The notes under the pieces: generated by a model
The model's input: the letters and a program-made list of their open reading frames with translations, nothing else
What the model was told of the DNA's origin: nothing
Database searches by the model: none
Position numbers and translations under genes: made by a program
Shown: piece by piece, positions 1 to 8,932 of the stretch
Numbering within the stretch: the stretch's first letter is position 1
How the letters are laid out: every line of letters starts with the position of its first letter
NCBI GenBank assembly: GCA_938010045.1
Contig: CALLFZ010000010.1
Coordinates: 186,001 to 250,000 of the forward strand
Length of the DNA stretch: 64,000 nucleotides
Direction: 5' to 3'
From: an uncultured bacterium
Lineage (GTDB): Bacteria > Verrucomicrobiota > Kiritimatiellia > PWTM01

Positions 1-369
1 CGCCAGGCCCTCCTTCATACCGAGCTGCCGCATTCGCTGGTCAATCACCAGCAGATGCCAGAATTCGTTGTCCTGCGCTTCCCGGCCCCATTCTGCGATT
101 TTGGTCGCGCGCTCGACCGTGGCGAGATCATGGTATCTGATGGAGAGAAGGCTGTACTGGCGCGTTTCCCAGGCCTGGTACGGGATGCGAGCGAGCGTTT
201 CGAGCAGTCGGACCTTCGGCAGCGTGGTGGCCTTGCCGTAGAGCACGTCCATCGCCGCAAACAGCATCCGGGCCATCGGTTTGTACGTCATGTGCGGTCG
301 CGCGAGCGACGCCTCCTGCTCGCGGCGCAGGTCCACTGGCTCTTTACGCAGGTCCAGAACTGGGCTCAT
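1..369 (-). CDS. Alternative-oxidase-like di-iron protein (3' end outside window)
   Basis: Only the first 123 codons are present; the frame runs off the left edge. The stretch LLETLARIPYQ (residues 55-65) resembles the LET motif of the alternative oxidase (ubiquinol oxidase) family, whose Glu is an iron ligand. EAQDNEFWH (97-105) reproduces the family's E-N-E-x-x-H pattern, with Glu102 and His105 as candidate iron ligands. The later ligands would lie beyond the window. In the family such proteins are membrane-associated di-iron oxidases acting on quinols. ATG at 369 is preceded by AGGAG about 8 bases upstream. It lies 38 bases after coaX and may be in the same transcript. It could be another di-iron carboxylate protein; the assignment rests on motif spacing only. 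Confidence 0.55.
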   Translation of the reverse strand, partial: MSPVLDLRKEPVDLRREQEASLARPHMTYKPMARMLFAAMDVLYGKATTLPKVRLLETLARIPYQAWETRQYSLLSIRYHDLATVERATKIAEWGREAQDNEFWHLLVIDQRMRQLGMKEGLA

Positions 370-407
370 CTGGTGTCTCCTGTTCTGCCGGTAACGATCG
401 CTACAAC

Positions 408-1253
408 CTACGCGGGGAGAAGCGGATTGCAAGAGCGTGGCGACGCGCTGCCGGCCGCGCGCCCGCCGATCCGATCGCCGCTTACGCCCTCCGCCAGTCT
501 GGCCAACCCTCGCAGCGTGAGATCGGGATCCAGCTTCACTCCAGGCACAGCGCGCGACACCCGCGCGGCCGCGCCGCCCGTAGCGACAACGCGCGCACGG
601 CGCAGCTGGGCGACCTCGCGCATACGTCGTACGATGCCGGCGACCATGCCCTCAAATCCCGCCTCCGCGCCGACCCTCATCGCCGAAACAGTGTCGAAGC
701 CCAGCGGCGCCCGGACGGGCCGCGCGGCGCGAACGCGAGGAAGCTGGGCCGTGCGATCCGCAAGGTACTCGAGGAACATCGCCGGCCCCGGCGCGATGAC
801 ACCGCCGATGTAGCGATCGCCGATCACGGCGTCGAAGGTGGTGGCCGTTCCGGCGTCCACCACGATCACGGCCGGCCCTCCGCGGTGAGCGACCGCCACG
901 ATGTTCGCCAGCCGGTCGGCGCCCAGCGTCTGAGGGTGTGGATAGTCAAACTTCACATCGGCAGCCAAACGCGGCGCCGCCGCCACGATTGGCCACCGCC
1001 CGTCTCTCCTGGCGGCACGCATCCAGTCCCGCGCCGCCGCGGGCACGACGGACCCGATGACCAGCGTTCGCGCGCCGGCGGCCCATAAACGGCGAAGCAC
1101 GGAAGCCACCGCCGTCGCCTCGCGCCGCGCCGTGGGGCAACACCACCGCCGAACCACACACCCCCCTGTCACGACCGCGGCGGTGGTCCGCGTGTTGCCG
1201 ATGTTGAGTACCCCGACCGCCTGCGTGCCGACACTTCGATCCGTCGCGCTCAT
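408..1253 (-). CDS. coaX: Type III pantothenate kinase
   Basis: Predicted to phosphorylate pantothenate in the first step of coenzyme A synthesis, in the cytoplasm. The protein is 281 residues, slightly longer than usual (about 255-260), with a short C-terminal tail. ASKHA-fold motifs are visible: NIGNT at 17-21, GADRLAN at 111-117, VDAGTATTFD at 132-141 and GGVIAPG after 149. The first motif is normally DxGNT; here the acidic residue is Asn17, confirmed in the DNA (AAC), while the other acidic residues remain. The ATG overlaps the birA stop as ATGA, so translation is probably coupled. Family assignment is firm; full activity with Asn17 is less certain. Confidence 0.87.
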   Translation of the reverse strand: MSATDRSVGTQAVGVLNIGNTRTTAAVVTGGCVVRRWCCPTARREATAVASVLRRLWAAGARTLVIGSVVPAAARDWMRAARRDGRWPIVAAAPRLAADVKFDYPHPQTLGADRLANIVAVAHRGGPAVIVVDAGTATTFDAVIGDRYIGGVIAPGPAMFLEYLADRTAQLPRVRAARPVRAPLGFDTVSAMRVGAEAGFEGMVAGIVRRMREVAQLRRARVVATGGAAARVSRAVPGVKLDPDLTLRGLARLAEGVSGDRIGGRAAGSASPRSCNPLLPA

Positions 1254-1951
1254 CGCCAACCCGGCACCTCGGGCGGACCGCCGGCCGCCCTCCACGCCTC
1301 CATCACCGCGCGCCGCTCGGCCCGCGAAAGCGGCGCGGGATGGTACAGCTCGTCGAACCGCCTCAGCCACGCCGCTGCGAGGTCCTCCAGCGAAACCGTC
1401 GCCCCCTCGAGCCGGCACGACGTCGCACGGCCACGCAGTCCGGCGGCTGCCAGATCCGACTCGTCGTGGGTCGCATTGATGCCGACGCCCAGCACCGCAA
1501 ACTCGATCCTCTCTCCGTGAAGCCGCGGCTCGGCGAGAATACCAGCCAGTTTGCCACGCGGAGTGACAATGTCGTTCGGCGGTTTCACGCAGGCGCCGGC
1601 GACTCCGACGTCGGCCAGTGCTCGGAGCGTCGCCACCGCGGCGAGCATCGGCAACCAGCCAGTGTCCGTCGCGGGCCACTCGCACCGCAGCAACACCGAG
1701 ACATACACACCGCGGTCGCGGAGCGACTGCCAGCGTCGCCCATGGCGGCCTCGCCCGGCCGTCTGCTCACGGGCGAATACCGCCGTTCGGTCCGGCGCGC
1801 GGCGCTCAGCCATTCGACGAGCCGTGTCCTGGGTCGACACGGACCGATCCATCACCCGCACGTTCCATCCCGGCGCCGTCGTGCGCAACCGATGCTCCAG
1901 ACGGGCCCGCAAAGAGGCGCCGGAGGGATCGGAGGCGGCCGCACGGTTCAC
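1250..1951 (-). CDS. birA: Biotin--[acetyl-CoA-carboxylase] ligase, catalytic domain only
   Basis: Attaches biotin to carboxyl-carrier proteins through biotinyl-AMP. The 233-residue protein has the biotin/lipoyl ligase core: STQDTA (39-44), GRGRHGRRW (66-74), VKPPNDI (122-128, normally KWPNDI, Lys retained) and KLAGILAE (134-141). The N-terminal winged-helix repressor domain of E. coli BirA is absent, so it is a monofunctional ligase. I chose the GTG at 1951 because it overlaps the nadC stop as GTGA and restores the N-terminal strand before STQDTA; the first internal ATG would remove part of the fold. It is coupled to nadC upstream and coaX downstream, a cofactor operon. Confidence 0.88.
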   Translation of the reverse strand: MNRAAASDPSGASLRARLEHRLRTTAPGWNVRVMDRSVSTQDTARRMAERRAPDRTAVFAREQTAGRGRHGRRWQSLRDRGVYVSVLLRCEWPATDTGWLPMLAAVATLRALADVGVAGACVKPPNDIVTPRGKLAGILAEPRLHGERIEFAVLGVGINATHDESDLAAAGLRGRATSCRLEGATVSLEDLAAAWLRRFDELYHPAPLSRAERRAVMEAWRAAGGPPEVPGWR

Positions 1952-2835
1952 AGGAAGTCCATTCCCAGATCTGCCGCCGGCGCGGAATGCGTCAGCGCGC
2001 CGATTGAGATCGCGTCCACGCCAGTGGCCGCGACCGCACGCACGTTCGAGAGCCGTACCCGTCCCGAGGCCTCGAGCCGCGCGCGGCCGCGCGCGAGCCG
2101 CACGCACCGGCGAAGGCGGCGAGCCGACATGTTGTCGAGCAGAATCCAGTCCGGCTCGCCCTCGATCGCGTCGAGCAGCTCGCGTTCGTTGTCCACCTCG
2201 ATCTCGATGACGCGCCCGGCCCAACGTCGGCGGGCCTCGCGGACGGCGTCGGCGAGGGACCGCGCTGCGCCCCCCCCCGTCCAGAGCCGACGGTGGTTGT
2301 CCTTGATCAACACCATGTCATGAAGCCCCATCCGGTGATTGCGCCCACCACCGCAGCGCACCGCGTATTTTTCAAGCCGCCGCCAGCCCGGCGTGGTCTT
2401 CCGGGTGTCGAGAATCGCGACGCCGGTGCCCTCGACGCGCCGGACGAATTGGCGCGTGAGCGTCGCCACACCACTGAGCCGCTGCAGGAAGTTCAGCGCG
2501 GTGCGCTCGCCGGCCAGCAGCGCTCGCGCCAGCCCGCTCAGACGCAGCGCGATATCGCCCGCGTTCAGCTCATCGCCGTCCCGCCGACCGGATTCACACC
2601 GCAGCCGAGGATCGAGACGCCGGAAGACCTCCACGGCGACCGGGAGCCCGGCCAGCACGCACGGTCGCCGCGCCGCGATGACGGCCTGCGCGATCGCGTC
2701 AGCGGGCACGAGCGCGCGCGAGGTCAGATCGCCGGCACCCAGGTCCTCACGGAGTGCGGCGCGGATCAGCGCATCGGCCTCGCGGCGCGTCGCCGGATCC
2801 AGCGCGGTCCAGCGGAGCGCAACGGGAAGGTGCAT
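1948..2835 (-). CDS. nadC: Nicotinate-nucleotide pyrophosphorylase (carboxylating)
   Basis: Quinolinate phosphoribosyltransferase of de novo NAD synthesis: quinolinate plus PRPP gives nicotinate mononucleotide, CO2 and PPi. It is 295 residues, the usual length. Diagnostic blocks are ERTALNFLQRLSG (110-122), DTRKTTPG (143-150), the basic active-site run EKYAVRCGGGRNHR (155-168) and DMVLIKDNH (173-181). The C-terminal barrel contains IEIEVDNERE and ILLDNMS. It begins 30 bases after uvrB and its stop overlaps the GTG of birA. nadA and nadB are not in the window. Confidence 0.95.
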   Translation of the reverse strand: MHLPVALRWTALDPATRREADALIRAALREDLGAGDLTSRALVPADAIAQAVIAARRPCVLAGLPVAVEVFRRLDPRLRCESGRRDGDELNAGDIALRLSGLARALLAGERTALNFLQRLSGVATLTRQFVRRVEGTGVAILDTRKTTPGWRRLEKYAVRCGGGRNHRMGLHDMVLIKDNHRRLWTGGGAARSLADAVREARRRWAGRVIEIEVDNERELLDAIEGEPDWILLDNMSARRLRRCVRLARGRARLEASGRVRLSNVRAVAATGVDAISIGALTHSAPAADLGMDFL

Positions 2836-2865
2836 GGCGGCATCTTACGCGGCCGATCGGCGGGG

Positions 2866-4896
<2,031 letters not shown>

Positions 4897-4905
4897 CTCA
4901 GATCG

Positions 4906-4934
4906 ACTATAGGTCCGCCCACCGCACCGCTCAA
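4906..4934 (-). promoter_or_regulatory. Predicted sigma-70-type promoter for uvrB operon
   Basis: Minus-strand TTGAGC (4934-4929) and TATAGT (4911-4906) are separated by 17 bases. The -10 box ends 9 bases before the uvrB ATG at 4896, so a typical start site would leave a leader of about 1-3 bases. No Shine-Dalgarno sequence is visible in those 9 bases. Prediction from sequence only. Confidence 0.55.
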
Positions 4935-4949
4935 TGGCCCGCCCCACGT

Positions 4950-6179
4950 TCAGCGGGGCGACTCGCAACGCCCCGATGGCGCGGTTCCACCCACGTGCGC
5001 CCGCACCGCAGCCTCGACGCCGTCCACCACGGCCGCCATCTCGTTGTAGTGGAGATGCTCGGGAAGGTCCCCCGGCTCGTGGTACCAGCGGTAGCGAAAC
5101 GGCGCTGTGTCAGTCACCATGAACGCGGGGATTCCGCGCCGCGCCAACGGCCAATGATCCGACCACGCTGCCCCGCTCACCCAGAGGGGGACCGACGCCC
5201 ACCGCACGGGCACGTCCGTCGCGCGCCGCATCGCGGCAGCTACCGACCGCAACATGGCCGCCGACCGCACGCCGCCGACGAGCGCGATGAAGTGGCCTCG
5301 GTCGGGGAACATGAGGTGGAACAGGGGAGACGGATACATCTGGGTGCCGCTCTCGTAGCGAAAGCAGCCGATCGTCTCGAGCGAAATCATCAGCACCACC
5401 CGCTCGCGCCGCGCGATCACGCCGGCCGCATGTACTTCGCTGCCCATGTAGTCGGTCATGAAGAACGGCGGCTCCTCGTTCGTGAACGCGACGAGACGCA
5501 GCGTCCGATCGTTGTCGAGTTCGCGCCACCGATACGCCAGCTCGAGCAGCGCCGCCACCCCAGAAGCGTTGTCGTTGGCCCCCGGCGTGCCCGGCGCGGT
5601 GTCGTAGTGCGCGCCGACCAGGACGATCTCCTCCGGCCGGGTTCGGCCCGCGCGCTCCGCGACCAGATTCGCGACCCTCGCCGTTCGATCGCCGACGGGC
5701 ACTTCGAATGTTTCCCAACGCACAGGCCAACCCGCGGCCTCGAACTCCGCGGCGATCCAGTTGGCCGCGCGCTCGAGTTCCTTGCCCCGACCGACAGCGT
5801 GACGCTCGCCGATGTCGGTCGCCAGATGCCGAACGCGCTGCTCGATGCGGGCGGCCGCCGCCTCGCGCTCCGGCGTCACGGCCGGCGGGACGGCACGCAC
5901 ATCCGCCCGCCGAACGGCGAAGAGACCCGCAGCCAGCAACCACGGCACGAGACCGCCCGCCACCCCGATCACCCGCGTCGGCCACGAGCGCCCCGAGGAC
6001 TGAACCACCGCGCGCCAGATCGCGAGCCCACCGGTGACCAGCCAGATCGCGAACAAGCCCGCTGCGATCGCCATGAGGCTCCACCGCACCGCCGCGAGCG
6101 CACCCTCCCGACGGAACGGCACCCCCGAGAGCGCGACGAGCGCGGCCAGTGTCCAAAGCGCCCAACGCGCCGGGCTCAT
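4950..6179 (-). CDS. Membrane-anchored M28-family metallopeptidase
   Basis: Predicted zinc aminopeptidase. The 409-residue protein opens with three hydrophobic segments (about 6-22, 30-55 and 68-88). The M28 catalytic domain follows from about residue 110. Zinc-ligand and catalytic motifs are visible: HYD (His191, Asp193), GANDNASG with Asp203, and NEE (Glu235-Glu236). The C-terminal [19 protein letters not shown] and the [12 protein letters not shown] segment match the end of the M28 fold, where the last zinc-binding His lies. The catalytic domain is probably on the outer face of the membrane (inference). Its ATG overlaps the stop of the upstream TPR gene as ATGA; uvrB follows after 53 bases with its own promoter. 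Confidence 0.85.
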   Translation of the reverse strand: MSPARWALWTLAALVALSGVPFRREGALAAVRWSLMAIAAGLFAIWLVTGGLAIWRAVVQSSGRSWPTRVIGVAGGLVPWLLAAGLFAVRRADVRAVPPAVTPEREAAAARIEQRVRHLATDIGERHAVGRGKELERAANWIAAEFEAAGWPVRWETFEVPVGDRTARVANLVAERAGRTRPEEIVLVGAHYDTAPGTPGANDNASGVAALLELAYRWRELDNDRTLRLVAFTNEEPPFFMTDYMGSEVHAAGVIARRERVVLMISLETIGCFRYESGTQMYPSPLFHLMFPDRGHFIALVGGVRSAAMLRSVAAAMRRATDVPVRWASVPLWVSGAAWSDHWPLARRGIPAFMVTDTAPFRYRWYHEPGDLPEHLHYNEMAAVVDGVEAAVRAHVGGTAPSGRCESPR

Positions 6180-8932
6180 GAGCCCCCGTTGTCCCTGCCG
6201 GTCGTGGCCGCATCGGCCGCTGGCCCACGAGCGCCTCGGGCCCGGTATTCCATTTCCAGAACCTGAATGGCCATCATATCCGCTACGGTCGTGATCGGTC
6301 CGTGCGGCTGGGTCGCGTCCCGGAGCTGCGCACGCAGCCGCCGCGCGGTCGAGATGAGTTCGCGCCCTAAACCCTCTGGAAGCTTGCCGGCGGCGGCCAG
6401 CGCCGTCTGCGCACCGAACAGCCGTCCTCGCGCGGCCCGCAGCGCAGCGCATCGCACCGCGATTTCCGCGCGCAGCACCGCATCGGCCGCATCCGCCGCG
6501 GCGCCTTCGATCGCGGCGAGCGCCCGGTCATACGCAGCGTCGGCCTCTTCATGACGTCCCGCCACCTCGAGCGCACGCGCGCGTTGAAGCCATGCGTCCG
6601 CCCGCAGACGCGGTGGCAGTCCCTCGGCGAATAAGTCCAAAAGCTGGACGACCACTTCGGAGGCCTCCAGCGCCGGCACCGCCTCGCCCGCCTCGACCCA
6701 GGCGCCAGTCTCCCGCGTGCGCGCGCGAACCCACTGCGCCCGATGGTCCACCCCTAGATCGGCCATCATCGCCGCGGCGTTGGACCACGCCACCGCCGCC
6801 TCCACATGATGGTTCAGCCGCAGGCGAGCCTCGCCGAGCAACACCCAGGTGGCCGCCAATGACTCGCGGTTGGTGGATGTGGCACGCCCCCACTCGGCCA
6901 CCGATCTCTCGGCAAATTCCGCCGCGCGCGCCACGTCCCCTACGGCAAAGTGGAGCGCCGCGAGATCAGCGTGCAGCATCGCGAGGTCCGGCGCGCTGAC
7001 CCCCGGCTCGCTCGCAGCCTCGCGCCACGCCTGCTGCGCATGGAACAACGACGCCACTCGTTCGCCCCGCCGATTCCAAGCCAGCGAAAGCAGGCGTTGG
7101 GCGGTCACTCGTTCGCTCACCGGTGCGGACATCGCTCCGGGGCCGTTCAATGCGAATTGCAGCCGCCGAATCGCCTCTTCCGTTTCACCGGTTTCGATCA
7201 AGGCGCTCGTCAGCCGCAGCACCACCGGCAGAGGCGGCGGGGCGCCACGCGCCTCGGCCCACAGGTCCGAGGCCTCTCGCAAGAGCGCAATCGCAGCCGG
7301 CACATGGCCGGCGGCGGCGTGCGCCTCGCCCAATTCCCACAGCACGAGTGGGACCTCGGACCGCGCGGCGGCATCGGCGCGTGCTAGGGCAAGGGCCGCC
7401 TCGGCTTCCGCAATGGCGGCCTCCGGATTCCCCTGCCGACGGAGTGCCTGGGCAAATGCGCAGCGCGCCTCGGCCAACGCGCGCGGAGCGCGAACTCGCT
7501 CGTCCAAGCCCGCCGCCACCGCCGCCCGGAGCCGTCGTTCGGCATCCGCGACGTCGCCGCCGCGCCCGGCGAACAAGCCGAGCACCCGCGACGCGTGAAA
7601 CACAGCCCTCGGATCGTCCAGCCCAGGGGCCTCCTCCGAGCCGTTCGGCGACAGCACGGCGCGCGCCATCGCCACGGCGCCGGTTGCATCTCCCTTCGCC
7701 CATCGCAGATCCGCCATCAACGCGCGGAGCGACGCCGGCGCACCGGGCTGGCGGACGAACAGATCGATCCTGCGCTCGGCCTCGTCCAAACGTCCGCTCT
7801 CCCATGCAGTCACCGCCGAGGCGTACGCTTCGTCGAACCGTTCGGCCGATGGCGCCCCCGGCTGAAGTCGAACCATCGCCTCTTCAATCCACTCCGCCAG
7901 CCGCAGCCATTGGGCATCACGCGCGACGATGCGGGCTGCGTCCCACGCCGCACCATCGCCGGCGCCCGGTGGCCCGGGCGCCGCCGACTCGAGCAGCGCC
8001 GCCAGTCGTTCCAGAGCCTCCCCCGTTGCGTTCACCGGCTCACACGCCGAACGCACCGGCCCGCGCATCGGCCACGTGCCCGGCTCGGCAACCCCGCCGA
8101 TCGCCACGTCGCACAAGGTACGGCCGGCGCTTTCCAGAGAGCAGCGGCGCATCGCGTTCTTCAGCCACGCCTCGACCGTGCCCTCCCATTGGCGCTCGCG
8201 CAACCGCTCGAGTTCGCGAACCAGCGCGTCGGCCGCCCGCGTGCGCCCAAACCATGCCTCCGCGGGACGGTCCAGTGTCCCCGCGGTCCATACCATCGTG
8301 ATTCCGTCCGTGGTCGCCGCCGCTGCAGCATGCGCAAGTCCTGCGCGGGCACGACCGGCTGCAATCTGAATCACCACCGCCACAGCGCCCGAAGCGTCGA
8401 GGACTTTCCCGACCGTCGCCGGCAGCGCAAAGACCTCCGGCTCGCCTTCGAGCCCGCTCCATGCAAAACCGCGGCCGCCCTCCGACGGCGCCGCCGCCGG
8501 TCCGCTGTAGCCGACCACGGCCACATCGCCGGTTTGCAACCGGGCGCGCATGCGCAGCAGTGCGGCGACCGCCGCGTCGGCCCGCACTGTGATGCCGGTC
8601 AAAACCGCGACATTGACCCCGCCCGCGCGCTCCCACGCGGCCGCGAGATGAACCGCATCGGCCGGCCCCACGCCGTCGCCGGCCCCTATCCATAGCGCCA
8701 ACGCCGCGGCCCCCTCCCACTGGCCGACCACGCCGTCCGATTTGTCCGAGACGTCCACCCGGGCCGAGCCCTCGCGGCGCGCCTCGCCCTCCGAACGCCC
8801 CGCTCCTCGCGCGGGCACGATCGGCCCCACACACATCATCCCAACGAGCGCGATCCTCCAAACCTTGGAGGAGCGTGCGCGCCCGCCGTCCAATCTTTGG
8901 AAACGCCCGCACCGGCCAGGCTTGAGGTTCAT
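6176..8932 (-). CDS. Exported pseudo-caspase / TPR-repeat protein
   Basis: A 918-residue protein. A basic region is followed by a hydrophobic signal-like segment (about 26-42). Residues about 70-300 look like a caspase/CHAT-type fold: a hydrophobic strand before GYSGPA and another ending AVVIQIAAG. At these positions active C14-type enzymes carry the His of SGHG and the Cys of DACxSG; both are missing. The rest, to about 880, is a helical array of degenerate tetratricopeptide-like repeats rich in Ala and paired helices. It is translationally coupled (ATGA) to the HzsA-like gene upstream and the M28 peptidase downstream. A scaffold or sensor role is possible but unproven. Residues 11-26 are encoded by the paired TCCAA-N3-TTGGA dyads. 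Confidence 0.6.
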   Translation of the reverse strand: MNLKPGRCGRFQRLDGGRARSSKVWRIALVGMMCVGPIVPARGAGRSEGEARREGSARVDVSDKSDGVVGQWEGAAALALWIGAGDGVGPADAVHLAAAWERAGGVNVAVLTGITVRADAAVAALLRMRARLQTGDVAVVGYSGPAAAPSEGGRGFAWSGLEGEPEVFALPATVGKVLDASGAVAVVIQIAAGRARAGLAHAAAAATTDGITMVWTAGTLDRPAEAWFGRTRAADALVRELERLRERQWEGTVEAWLKNAMRRCSLESAGRTLCDVAIGGVAEPGTWPMRGPVRSACEPVNATGEALERLAALLESAAPGPPGAGDGAAWDAARIVARDAQWLRLAEWIEEAMVRLQPGAPSAERFDEAYASAVTAWESGRLDEAERRIDLFVRQPGAPASLRALMADLRWAKGDATGAVAMARAVLSPNGSEEAPGLDDPRAVFHASRVLGLFAGRGGDVADAERRLRAAVAAGLDERVRAPRALAEARCAFAQALRRQGNPEAAIAEAEAALALARADAAARSEVPLVLWELGEAHAAAGHVPAAIALLREASDLWAEARGAPPPLPVVLRLTSALIETGETEEAIRRLQFALNGPGAMSAPVSERVTAQRLLSLAWNRRGERVASLFHAQQAWREAASEPGVSAPDLAMLHADLAALHFAVGDVARAAEFAERSVAEWGRATSTNRESLAATWVLLGEARLRLNHHVEAAVAWSNAAAMMADLGVDHRAQWVRARTRETGAWVEAGEAVPALEASEVVVQLLDLFAEGLPPRLRADAWLQRARALEVAGRHEEADAAYDRALAAIEGAAADAADAVLRAEIAVRCAALRAARGRLFGAQTALAAAGKLPEGLGRELISTARRLRAQLRDATQPHGPITTVADMMAIQVLEMEYRARGARGPAADAATTGRDNGGS
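8857..8901. repeat. Paired TCCAA-N3-TTGGA dyads, 32 bp apart
   Basis: Two inverted repeats, TCCAAACCTTGGA (8857-8869) and TCCAATCTTTGGA (8889-8901), have centres 32 bp apart (8863 and 8895). The first extends to a 19-bp dyad, TCCTCC...GGAGGA (8854-8872). They lie in the first codons of the minus-strand TPR gene. A second pair with the same consensus and the same 32-bp spacing is at 24662-24706. Confidence 0.85.
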
